Assembly: GCA_001788795.1 (NCBI GenBank) | Contig: MFXH01000014.1 | Span: 1-47,382, forward strand | Length of the DNA stretch: 47,382 bases | From: Candidatus Peregrinibacteria bacterium RIFOXYA2_FULL_41_18 | GTDB taxonomy: Bacteria > Patescibacteriota > Gracilibacteria > UBA1369 > UBA12470 | Direction of reading: 5' to 3' | Part shown: one piece after another, positions 30,743-38,384 of the stretch | How the letters are laid out: each line of letters starts with the position of its first letter | Numbering within the stretch: the first letter of the stretch is position 1 | Program-made: the position numbers and the translations under genes | The notes under the pieces: model-generated | The model's database searches: none | The model's input: the letters and a program-made list of their open reading frames with translations, nothing else | What the model was told of the DNA's origin: nothing

Positions 30743-31666
30743 ATGGAAAGTTTAAAGACGGTTATTGCGGCTTTACCCCTGATTTGCGCCACTGAAATTG
30801 GGTGCGTGGGATCTGATGACAATGCGAATGTTGCATCTGCTACACATGAAGATCGTAAGATTATTTATTTTCCTGATGTTCATGTGATGTCCGACAGTTC
30901 CGATGGAAATGCTCAGGCGATGGATGCTCAAAATAGTCAGTACAAGGTGTTATCAGAACATGCCGGTCGAAGAGATTTGGATTTGGCGATTGTGCAGGAA
31001 GGTTCTTTTCGAGAAAGTGAAGAAATACAGCCCGGATATAATATCCAATATAATCAACAGACTATTGATGCGATGTTTGGTGGGGATCCCTATAAGGCAG
31101 GATGGAAGCTGTCTGATCGTGAGTGGATGGCCGTTCCAAGAGTTTTGACCGAGTTTCGTGGTAGATTCAAGCTTGTTGGGTCTGAAACGCTTGAGACTTT
31201 TCAGGCTACAGGCAAGAATGAAGCTCTTATTACAGATCTTGACGCCGTATGGGCTCAAAGGGATGAGGCTTCATGTCCAAATGGTTCTTCGATTACGCTT
31301 GGTCAAGCTGCAGATGTTTTTTTGAGAAATGATGGTCGTAATAATTCAACTCCTCATACCGACTGTTATTGCGCTTTTTGGGCAGATTGGCAAACAGCTG
31401 CTTCGGCGTTTGAAGAGGATCGTTTTGTTTCAGCTCCAAGGCGCGAGGCGCAAGCCGCTCTGGCTTCTGATGCGGATGTTACTTTTATAGTTGCAGGATC
31501 TAATCATTATAAAGAAATTAAAAGAGTTTTTGATTCGCAAGGAGTTACGCTTGAGGTTATTTCTTATGACGGATTTGACCCGGATACACAAAAACATATT
31601 CCGCGACTCGATGATAAAGCTGGAATATGTGCCGCTAGATCACCAGTCTCGACGGGTCGAAGATGA
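30743..31666 (+). CDS. Exported protein resembling ChaN/TraB-type fold
   Basis: 307-aa protein with a short lipoprotein-like signal (ESLKTVIAALPLICATEIGC, Cys near residue 22). The start of the mature part, KIIYFPDVHVMSDSS, and then LDLAIVQEGSFRESEE look like the two N-terminal motifs of ChaN/TraB/EreA-like proteins (a His-bearing strand and a Glu-bearing strand), and VTFIVAGSNHYKEIKRVF could supply a late His. Assignment is tentative. The last 11 codons overlap the convergent thioredoxin-CcdA gene. The ATG at 30743 is preferred over the TTG two codons upstream. Confidence 0.65.
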   Translation: MESLKTVIAALPLICATEIGCVGSDDNANVASATHEDRKIIYFPDVHVMSDSSDGNAQAMDAQNSQYKVLSEHAGRRDLDLAIVQEGSFRESEEIQPGYNIQYNQQTIDAMFGGDPYKAGWKLSDREWMAVPRVLTEFRGRFKLVGSETLETFQATGKNEALITDLDAVWAQRDEASCPNGSSITLGQAADVFLRNDGRNNSTPHTDCYCAFWADWQTAASAFEEDRFVSAPRREAQAALASDADVTFIVAGSNHYKEIKRVFDSQGVTLEVISYDGFDPDTQKHIPRLDDKAGICAARSPVSTGRR

Positions 31667-32801
31667 AGAAATATCCGAGTACAAGCATTGCGATTCCGCC
31701 AATAACTAGGCAATAACGGGTGTATTTAGTCGTAAGGTGCATGTATTGAAATGCCCAGAGTGCGATGCCGAATACCAAGAAGTCATCTATCATGTAGAAG
31801 AAAGTGTAGATGAGTGTAAAGAGTTGGCGCGTTGCGAAGTTGAGATCGTTAAGTTCAAGAATTTTTGTAAATGCTTGCGGGATGCCGATTGAGCAGGCGA
31901 ATTCGATAATATTAACAGAGAATGCGAGGCCGAGCGTTGCGAAGAAAATTCCTATCGAAAATGGAGAATCGACAAGTTCTTTTATGCGTGCGCTTATGCG
32001 GCTTTTTTGACCGAGTGATGTTACTTTGCATTCATTACTTTTGTTCGTAAAAAACTCATAAAGAAAGAAAATTCCTGCGCCTATCGAAACGAGTCCTATA
32101 ATCGGTGTGACGTACTGGTCAAGTTTTACGAAATCCCAAGTTTTGTACCAGACGTTAAGGATTAGGTAGTACATGAGCGTTTCCGCGAATATGAAAATGC
32201 CGGCTAGTTCGATCATTTTTCTCCTAGAACCGGCTTGCAATAGAAGGGTCAAAAACATTATTAAAACCCACATTGCGCAAGGGTTGAACCCGTCCACAAA
32301 GCCAAGTAGCATCGCCAGAACTCCGAGAGAATATTCTTGGGGGTTGATTTCGCCGATGAAAGGGAGTGCGATTGTTGTAATTTCGCCTTGGCTGTGTTCG
32401 TAGTCCTCGAAATAGCTGCTTTCTGTCATTTTTGAGGCGAGATCTGAGATTTTTTCTCCTGTTGTATCTGCGCTTATAAATCCGGAAAGAAGCTCGTTTC
32501 CGATCAGAATCTTCGGTGTACCCTTTGTGAGGTCGTTTTCTTCACAAAACTGCGTAAAAAATTCATAAGTCGCCTCGTCTTCAAGGTGATAGTATTTAGG
32601 TTTGATATTCGGGAAATTTTCTGCAAAATCTCCTTCGAGAAAAGCCTCAAGGTCTTGGCAATGTGCGCAATCTTCACGAGTGAAGACAGAGAACTCCAAT
32701 GTTATAGTTTCAGGTGTGGTTTCAGGTTCAGCTCCGAATGCAGCGGGAGCGAGTGAACCGACTATGAAAAGGGAGAGAAATATGGTTAAGAGTTTTTTCA
32801 T
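31635..32801 (-). CDS. Exported thioredoxin-like domain fused to a CcdA/DsbD-type membrane domain
   Basis: 388 aa. Signal peptide (1-23, MKKLLTIFLSLFIVGSLAPAA...), then a thioredoxin/glutaredoxin fold with the redox motif CAHC (about residues 45-48) and GTPKILIGNELLSGF, then a six- to eight-helix CcdA-like domain. In that domain the conserved Cys lie in DGFNPCAMWVLIMFLTLL and NIIEFACSIGIPQAF. DsbD/CcdA proteins pass electrons from cytoplasmic thioredoxin through such a Cys pair to an outside thioredoxin domain, so this single chain probably keeps exported Cys reduced or isomerised. Confidence 0.92.
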   Translation of the reverse strand: MKKLLTIFLSLFIVGSLAPAAFGAEPETTPETITLEFSVFTREDCAHCQDLEAFLEGDFAENFPNIKPKYYHLEDEATYEFFTQFCEENDLTKGTPKILIGNELLSGFISADTTGEKISDLASKMTESSYFEDYEHSQGEITTIALPFIGEINPQEYSLGVLAMLLGFVDGFNPCAMWVLIMFLTLLLQAGSRRKMIELAGIFIFAETLMYYLILNVWYKTWDFVKLDQYVTPIIGLVSIGAGIFFLYEFFTNKSNECKVTSLGQKSRISARIKELVDSPFSIGIFFATLGLAFSVNIIEFACSIGIPQAFTKILELNDLNFATRQLFTLIYTFFYMIDDFLVFGIALWAFQYMHLTTKYTRYCLVIGGIAMLVLGYFFIFDPSRLVI

Positions 32802-32882
32802 ACAGAATAGTTAGAAAGAGAAGACGAAAGACAGTTTAGCGTTGTTTTTCTCTGATACAAGCGTTCTAATTGGATTTTGGCT

Positions 32883-32910
32883 TTGACAAGAAGAGATTTT
32901 AGGCTAAAAT
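32883..32910 (+). promoter_or_regulatory. rpmG promoter
   Basis: TTGACA (32883-32888), 16-bp spacer, TAAAAT (32905-32910), 32 bp before the start codon. Confidence 0.7.
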
Positions 32911-32941
32911 CAGACGGCGATTATCAATTTATCTTAATTTT

Positions 32942-33112
32942 ATGGCTCGAGGAAAAAGTACATTCTGCACTTGGTATTGCAAGGAGTGCAACACAGGTAA
33001 TTACATTACTACTTATAATAAAAGAGAGAACGAGACGACTCTTAAGCTGAAGTCTAAATTCTGCAAAAAGGACAGGAAGCATACCGAGCATAAGAGGAAG
33101 GATACGAAGTAG
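32942..33112 (+). CDS. rpmG: 50S ribosomal protein L33
   Basis: 56-aa ribosomal protein. MARGKSTFCTWYCKECNTGN starts with the zinc-type CxxC arrangement (WYCKEC), followed by YITTYNKREN and LKLKSKFCKKDRKHTEHKR, the L33 core and C-terminal FC-K-RKHT signature. It has its own consensus promoter and a heptad array immediately after the stop codon. Confidence 0.92.
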   Translation: MARGKSTFCTWYCKECNTGNYITTYNKRENETTLKLKSKFCKKDRKHTEHKRKDTK

Positions 33113-33155
33113 GGGAGAGGCAGAAGGGAGAAGGGAGAAGGCATGAGGCATTAGG
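33113..33155. repeat. GGCAGAA / GGGAGAA / GGCATGA array, left of the S23 gene (R15)
   Basis: GGCAGAA, GGGAGAA, GGGAGAA, GGCATGA, GGCATTA between rpmG and the S23 gene. Its inverted counterpart (R16) is on the other side of the S23 gene. Confidence 0.8.
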
Positions 33156-33160
33156 TGGAC

Positions 33161-33514
33161 TTAAGAAGATAATTTCGAAATTAACGAATTGAGCATTTTT
33201 TGTATTTCGAGTATTAGGTTCTCAATGTTTTTATAGTCTTGTTTTTCGTATAAGAATTTAGCGATAATTAATTGTGTTTCTAGTTCGTATAGTGATCCGC
33301 AAGCGATACGCAAAAATTTTAAATAATCACCGGTTTTACCTCTGCCATATCCTTCTGCGATATTCGATGGTATTGAAATCGTAGCTTTTCTCATTTGAAT
33401 AGATAAGCAATATGATTCGTTTTTCGGAAAATTGTCGGTTAGTAAATATATCGCTCGAACAAGCGTTATAGATTTTTGCCATACAATTAGGTCTTTGTAG
33501 CTTTTAATCGTCAT
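33161..33514 (-). CDS. S23 / four-helix-bundle protein (23S rRNA intervening-sequence protein family)
   Basis: 117-aa protein of the S23/IVP family: SYKDLIVWQKSITLVRAIYLL, FPKNESYCLSIQMRKATISI, PSNIAEGYGRGKTGDYLKFL, IACGSLYELETQL. Members form pentameric four-helix bundles related to Avd of diversity-generating retroelements and are often encoded inside 23S rRNA insertions. Here the gene is free-standing on the chromosome. I start at the ATG at 33514 (MTIKSYKDLIVW), the usual family start, not at 33583. It is flanked by two heptad arrays in inverted orientation. Confidence 0.9.
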   Translation of the reverse strand: MTIKSYKDLIVWQKSITLVRAIYLLTDNFPKNESYCLSIQMRKATISIPSNIAEGYGRGKTGDYLKFLRIACGSLYELETQLIIAKFLYEKQDYKNIENLILEIQKMLNSLISKLSS

Positions 33515-33584
33515 GCTTGTATAAAAACATACTGACATTAAATTTTTATTGAAAATCTTATCCTCGTCCAACGTTTTCTTCACT

Positions 33585-33613
33585 TATGCCTTCTGCCTCA
33601 TGCCTTCTGCCTG
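33585..33613. repeat. Inverted heptad array TGCCTTC / TGCCTCA (R16)
   Basis: TGCCTTC, TGCCTCA, TGCCTTC, TGCCTG: the only clear array with the pyrimidine-rich strand on plus. It abuts the TATAAT at 33614 and so supplies the -35 region of the next promoter. Confidence 0.8.
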
Positions 33614-33619
33614 TATAAT
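33591..33619 (+). promoter_or_regulatory. Promoter of the DUF3352 lipoprotein, -35 in the repeat
   Basis: TATAAT at 33614-33619. The 17 bp upstream and the -35 (TTCTGC) are made of heptad repeat R16. Confidence 0.45.
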
Positions 33620-33647
33620 CCCTATGTCGCTTTTAACAAAAATCCAA

Positions 33648-35369
33648 ATGAAATCTATTAAAATCTTTTTTCTCGTTTCGATTTTTTCAATCTTGTTTTC
33701 CGGCTGCGTTGGTCAAGGTTTCGAATCATTGAATAGAAGCGAGAGCGGGGTTTTGATCGAGAAGATTTTACCGAAAGATACATGGATGGTTGTTTCGGTT
33801 ACCACGAAAGATGAAGGGCAGAGAGCGGCTTTCGATGATTTTATTGCTAAATTTTCAGATGGTGAGGGTTTTATGGAGAAAATGCAGTCGAGTTTTGATC
33901 AAATAGGAATGGATTACGAGACGGATGTTAAGCCTATTTTGGGCGAAAATGGTTTCCGGTTTGTTATGGCCTATTCCGGCACGGATACTTATGCCGTTAT
34001 GACGGTTGCGGATACTGCAAAAGCGCAAGAATGGCTTGATGCCATGGTTGCGCGCGGTGAGGCGACTATGACTCAATTAAGTGATACCGATGTCTATGTG
34101 ACGGCCGGTACCGATGCTCAAGGCGAGAGCTATACCGCATTGCTTGGAGATATGCTTGTTGTAACGGGAAGTTCTTCGTCGCTTGTTAATGCGAGCGGAC
34201 AGTTCAAGGCTTCGGATGCGGAGAGTTTGCTCGACAATACAACATATATGGATAGTGTTAATGAGTTGAGCGGTACTTATATAGGATATATTTATACCGA
34301 TTCCGAAGGTCTGGAGAAGGTTTCCAATACTACCAGCTTGCCTGGGGTTTTTGGCGCGGGAAGTTCATTGCTTTCTTCGCAGATTTTTTCTTTTGGATTT
34401 GAAGATTCTTATATTGTGTTTTACGGATATGCCAACGGAGATCAGGAGAAGATTGATGAGGCTGGGATCGGGCTTGATGAGCTTCAAGGTGACAGATGGT
34501 ATTTGGCGGAAAATGTGCCTTCCGGCGATTTGGTTTTTTATGATGAATCGGGTTCGATTGATAAATTGATAGATTTTTGGGTTGAAAAATCAGGCGGTAA
34601 CGAGGTTGGTGATGAAATTTCCACTTATGTTACGCAATATTTAGGTATGGATTTTGAAGAAGACTTGAAGAGTTTTTTGGATAAAGGTTATGCATTGTCG
34701 ATAAACGGTGGGAATGACCTTTTGCCCGGTATTTCCATTGTAATAGATGCTTCTTCTAATCTTGATTCGGCAAAAGAGTTTGTTGATAAAATTGATGCGC
34801 AAATCGCATCCATTGTGATGCTTATGCAGTATGATGCGAGTGGGATAGGTACGGCGTTTTCACAGAATGATCTTGAGGTTTTGGGTAGCGATTTCCGAGC
34901 TGTAAATTTTGACTTCAGCGGATTTGAAAGTCTTGTAGCCGCCGAAACGGTTGAGGTGGTTGAAGATGTTGAGGGCGGGGTTACGACCGCCACTCCAACT
35001 ACGACCGCATGGTCGTTATTGAAAGGATCTTTGATATATGGAGTTACGGAAGATGGTCTCCTAATCATTTCCACATATCCCGAATGGGAGTTGTTTGACG
35101 GAGAAGGTTCTGTTGCCGCGTCGCAAGTTTTTGCCAATGATGCAGATTGGCTTGGTAATTATGATGACAATGTCTTCTTCTTGGATTTCGAAGAAGTTAT
35201 CGATTATATGGACGTTTTGGATCAGTTCTCTTCGCTTATCGGGCAAGTCGTGCCTCCTGAAAACTCAGGTGACTTGAAAAGTTATCTCGACAACTTGGAT
35301 AGCTTGATATTCGGAGTTAAAGCTTCGAGATATGATGTAGAGATGAAGGGGAGAGTGGGAGTTGAGTAG
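33648..35369 (+). CDS. DUF3352-type surface lipoprotein
   Basis: 573-aa lipoprotein. Signal MKSIKIFFLVSIFSILFSGC, lipid Cys at residue 20. The mature protein has the DUF3352 pattern: an opening IEKILPKDTWMVVSVTTKD (the 'LPADT' strand), AYSGTDTYAVMTVADTAKAQEWL, YTALLGDMLVVTGSSSSL, then paired repeats ending in DNVFFLDFEEVIDYMDVL and SLIFGVKASRYDVEMKGRVGVE. Function is unknown in the family. A transcription start near 33626 makes the ATGs at 33549 and 33624 unlikely, so 33648 is used. Confidence 0.87.
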   Translation: MKSIKIFFLVSIFSILFSGCVGQGFESLNRSESGVLIEKILPKDTWMVVSVTTKDEGQRAAFDDFIAKFSDGEGFMEKMQSSFDQIGMDYETDVKPILGENGFRFVMAYSGTDTYAVMTVADTAKAQEWLDAMVARGEATMTQLSDTDVYVTAGTDAQGESYTALLGDMLVVTGSSSSLVNASGQFKASDAESLLDNTTYMDSVNELSGTYIGYIYTDSEGLEKVSNTTSLPGVFGAGSSLLSSQIFSFGFEDSYIVFYGYANGDQEKIDEAGIGLDELQGDRWYLAENVPSGDLVFYDESGSIDKLIDFWVEKSGGNEVGDEISTYVTQYLGMDFEEDLKSFLDKGYALSINGGNDLLPGISIVIDASSNLDSAKEFVDKIDAQIASIVMLMQYDASGIGTAFSQNDLEVLGSDFRAVNFDFSGFESLVAAETVEVVEDVEGGVTTATPTTTAWSLLKGSLIYGVTEDGLLIISTYPEWELFDGEGSVAASQVFANDADWLGNYDDNVFFLDFEEVIDYMDVLDQFSSLIGQVVPPENSGDLKSYLDNLDSLIFGVKASRYDVEMKGRVGVE

Positions 35370-35425
35370 ATTGCAGGTTGCAGGTTGCAGATGGCAGATT
35401 AAAGATTACAGATGGCGGAGGAGCT
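35369..35425. repeat. GATTGCA / GGTTGCA / GATGGCA heptad array (R17)
   Basis: GATTGCA, GGTTGCA, GGTTGCA, GATGGCA, GATTAAA, GATTACA, GATGGCG in register from the stop codon of the DUF3352 gene. Confidence 0.85.
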
Positions 35426-35455
35426 GCAGATATTTATAAATATTTTATTACTCAA

Positions 35456-35905
35456 CTAATTAATTGCCTTGATGATGTCGGTGCGGGTGACGATGCCTTT
35501 TAAGATTCCCTTTTCGTCAATTACCGGTAGGCGGCCAACTTGTTTCTCTTGCATTATGGCGATTATTTCGTCGAGAGTGGCGTTTTCATTTATTGTGATC
35601 ACTTCTTTTGTCATTAAATCCGATGCCGTTTGTGCACAGAATTTTTTCAGCTCTTCGTTATATTTTTCCGTGTTTTCGAGGTAAATCAATCCGCCGAGGA
35701 GGCTGATTGCGCGCGGAGTGTGCGGATTCAATTCATGAGTTGCGACATCAGCTTCCGTGACGATGCCGAGAAGTTTGTTTTTTTTGTCCACTACCGGAAT
35801 TGCGGTTACACCTGCCTTTGCCATTTTTTGAATTATTGTTTTGACCGCAGCCGTAGGATTGACCGAATGAATCGATTTGGTCATGATTTGTTTTGCAGTT
35901 TTCAT
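35456..35905 (-). CDS. CBS-pair protein
   Basis: 149-aa protein made of two CBS domains (about 1-60 and 92-149). Each shows the family pattern: IMTKSIHSVNPTAAVKTI ... VTAIPVVDKKNKLLGIVTEADV and LMTKEVITINENATLDEI ... VGRLPVIDEKGILKGIVTRTDI. CBS pairs bind adenine nucleotides such as AMP, ATP or SAM and act as energy or ligand sensors. The partner is unknown. It is followed on the same strand by the penicillin-binding protein gene only in the sense of shared orientation; the PBP stop is 38 bp upstream in transcription, so the two may be one unit. Confidence 0.93.
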   Translation of the reverse strand: MKTAKQIMTKSIHSVNPTAAVKTIIQKMAKAGVTAIPVVDKKNKLLGIVTEADVATHELNPHTPRAISLLGGLIYLENTEKYNEELKKFCAQTASDLMTKEVITINENATLDEIIAIMQEKQVGRLPVIDEKGILKGIVTRTDIIKAIN

Positions 35906-35943
35906 TGGAAGGGGAATTAGGGGGTATGGTGGGAATGGAGATG

Positions 35944-38172
35944 TTAATTTTTGTCAGGAGGGATATTGTAGTAATCGAAGATGAAGTCGGCGATTGAAGC
36001 GAAGGTTTTTGCAGCGGTTGAGCCACCCCAGATGCTTGTTTTCGGATAATCGTATTTTACCAATACGATAAACTGAGGATCGTTTAGAGGCGCATAACCT
36101 ACGAAAGAACCTATTGTTGTTCCTGCGCCTTCAAGAGGTTCACCATATTTGTATGTTTGAGATGTACCTGTTTTTCCTGCCACGTAGTAATCTTCCAATT
36201 TTGCCTGAATGCCTTCGCCTCGTTCGATTACCGCTGTGAGCATGGCGGTAAGTTTTTCGGCAGTATCGCCCGTGACCACCTGTCTTATGATTTCAGGTTC
36301 ATATTCAGTAATGCTTCCATCGGCATATTCGATTTTCTCAATAAGGTAAGGCTGCATCAGTACGCCGTCGTTTGCGAGAGCCGCCATTGCGGTTATCATT
36401 TGTATGGGGGTTGCGGAAATACCTTGTCCGAATGCGTGCGTGACAAGTTCCGATTTTGCCCAATCTTCATAATATTCTATGTAGCCTGTTTCTTCTCCGT
36501 CCAGTTGTATATCAGTTCTTTTGCCGAAGCCGAAAGCTTGTATATAGCTGTAGAACAAGCTATTTCCCAGAAGTTCTGCGACATAAGCCATTCCTATGTT
36601 GTCCGAATGGACGAGTACGTCAGTCATACTTTCCCATCCGTAAGCCGTGTGGGTGGAATTGTCTATCGTATATTCGTCAACCTCTATCGGTCCGGTGCAG
36701 TTGAATTCCGTGTCCGGTTCAACTTCTCCTGCATTAATCGCCGCCGCCATGGCCAGCGATTTAAATACAGATCCCGGTTCGTAAATCGATTGAATCGTGT
36801 TGTTTTTGTAAACAGCTGGGCCTTGCAGGTTGGTATAAGAATACCATCTGTTTGGATTGTCTGTGTCTTGGAAGATGCGAATTTTTTCGTCCGGATCTAT
36901 GTGAGTGTAGAGATAATATATCGGCTCTTCTTCGGTTCCTTCGTTATAGACATATTCCATTTGAGCTTCGGTCAGTTCTATTTCCGAAAGTTCGTAAGCA
37001 TCGCTGTATGAGTTCGGATCGAATGTCGGATAATTGGCCATTGCGAGAATCGCGCCCGTTTCCGGATCCATGACTATTGCTTGGCCGCTTTGCGCTTGGA
37101 AATCATTTACACCTTGCTCCAGATAGGTTTCAACAGCCAATTGTATTGTCCTGTCGATGGTAAGGGTGATGTTTGCGCCATCCTCAGCCGGCTCAATAAT
37201 GCTTTCGCCGACAGTTATTTGGTTTCCCGTGCCGTCTATTTGAGATGAGAAATGGCCTTTTTTACCCGTAAGAATTGTATTGAAAAATCCTTCTATTCCG
37301 TACTGGCCTACTCCTGCCGTATTGGTATATCCGAGCAGTTGTGCGGCGAGTTCGCCTTCCGGATAATAACGATAATATTCTTCGATCATGTCGATTCCGA
37401 GGAAGTCTTTGTTTTCATCGGCGGCTTTTATCTCTTCTATTTGCGAAGATATTTCCGGATCCAGTTTTCGTTTGAGTACCGTATAGCGATTGGTTCCTTC
37501 TAGGGTTTTTGCAAGATTATCCGCATCAACTTGGAATACTTCGGCGAGTAGATTTGCAGTTTCTTCTTTGTCGTCAATTTCAGATGGAACTACGTAAACA
37601 TCTCCTGTCTCCGTAATCCAGACGCCGTCCATGTTCATATTTTCCAAACTTTCCTGAAGAAGCACGTCTGCCTCTTCTATCAATAAAATTTGGTCTCGGA
37701 TTTTTTCACTTAATTGATCTTCGAGGTCTTGAGTGAAATCCTCAAGCAGTTTGTCATCTGTCTTGTAGGCGATTTTTGAAAGTGCGTCTTCTCGAGCCGT
37801 TTCGTCTTCAATTAGCATTGCGTCATCTTTTTCTTTTTCGACTCGTTCTTCATCAAGCTCTTTTTCTTGTTCAAGATCGAATAGTAGTGGCGCAAGGGTT
37901 TCGGTTACCAGTTCAGGATTTTCTATAAGGTATGGATCCGCATAAAGCAGGTTGTAAGTAGTGTTTGTTGCGAGAGTATATTCCTCACCGGAATTTTTGT
38001 CTGTTATTAGGATTTCGCCTCGACGTGCAGGAAGTTCGGTGTAGCCTTGATGTTCGTTTTGCGCGATATTTTTGTAATAGCTGTGTGAAATAATCTGTAA
38101 TTGAAAAAGGCGTATGCCGATTATTACGGTTGTTATGATGATGAGTATTGTGATTAGTTTGAAGCGAGGCAT
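35944..38172 (-). CDS. Class B penicillin-binding protein (FtsI/PBP2-like transpeptidase)
   Basis: 742-aa peptidoglycan transpeptidase. Membrane anchor (FKLITILIIITTVIIGIRLF), then the dimerisation domain opening with ELPARRGEILITD, with a long acidic coiled-coil insertion (about residues 85-185) unusual for the family, and the transpeptidase domain. The SxxK motif is EPGSVFKSLAMA (near residue 467), SxN is VHSDNIGMAYVAE, and KTG is VAGKTGTSQTY (near 667). I use the ATG at 38172; the frame further upstream encodes only heptad repeat. It probably crosslinks septal or side-wall peptidoglycan with MurJ-supplied lipid II. Confidence 0.94.
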   Translation of the reverse strand: MPRFKLITILIIITTVIIGIRLFQLQIISHSYYKNIAQNEHQGYTELPARRGEILITDKNSGEEYTLATNTTYNLLYADPYLIENPELVTETLAPLLFDLEQEKELDEERVEKEKDDAMLIEDETAREDALSKIAYKTDDKLLEDFTQDLEDQLSEKIRDQILLIEEADVLLQESLENMNMDGVWITETGDVYVVPSEIDDKEETANLLAEVFQVDADNLAKTLEGTNRYTVLKRKLDPEISSQIEEIKAADENKDFLGIDMIEEYYRYYPEGELAAQLLGYTNTAGVGQYGIEGFFNTILTGKKGHFSSQIDGTGNQITVGESIIEPAEDGANITLTIDRTIQLAVETYLEQGVNDFQAQSGQAIVMDPETGAILAMANYPTFDPNSYSDAYELSEIELTEAQMEYVYNEGTEEEPIYYLYTHIDPDEKIRIFQDTDNPNRWYSYTNLQGPAVYKNNTIQSIYEPGSVFKSLAMAAAINAGEVEPDTEFNCTGPIEVDEYTIDNSTHTAYGWESMTDVLVHSDNIGMAYVAELLGNSLFYSYIQAFGFGKRTDIQLDGEETGYIEYYEDWAKSELVTHAFGQGISATPIQMITAMAALANDGVLMQPYLIEKIEYADGSITEYEPEIIRQVVTGDTAEKLTAMLTAVIERGEGIQAKLEDYYVAGKTGTSQTYKYGEPLEGAGTTIGSFVGYAPLNDPQFIVLVKYDYPKTSIWGGSTAAKTFASIADFIFDYYNIPPDKN

Positions 38173-38183
38173 GGGGGGAGGGG

Positions 38184-38287
38184 TAAGGAGCAAGATACAA
38201 GACACAAGACACAAGACACAAGACACAAGACACAAGACACAGATAGTAGATAGATTGCAGGTGGCAGATTGCAGATGGCAGAAAGGG
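38184..38287. repeat. Longest array: (CAAGACA)n then GATTGCA / GGTGGCA heptads (R18)
   Basis: At least six CAAGACA heptads, then ACAGATAGTAGATA and GATTGCA, GGTGGCA, GATTGCA, GATGGCA. It lies between the divergent PBP and calpain-like genes and links two unit types in one array. Confidence 0.88.
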
Positions 38288-38335
38288 GCTGATTCAATTT
38301 ACTACCACTTGAGGTTTTTTGGCAGTGCGGATGGC

Positions 38336-38364
38336 TTGTCGTCGAAGCCGTTTTGTGATATAAT
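38336..38364 (+). promoter_or_regulatory. Promoter of the calpain-like protease
   Basis: TTGTCG (38336-38341), 17-bp spacer, TATAAT (38359-38364) with an extended TGA in front. Confidence 0.6.
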
Positions 38365-38384
38365 TTCAAGATAATAAATTAACT

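Noticed and set aside
38173..38235. N-terminal extension of the penicillin-binding protein (VSCVLCLVSC...)
   Set aside because: It is a translation of the CAAGACA heptad array, which is open in all frames because 7-bp units cycle through them. The MPRFKLITI start fits the family.
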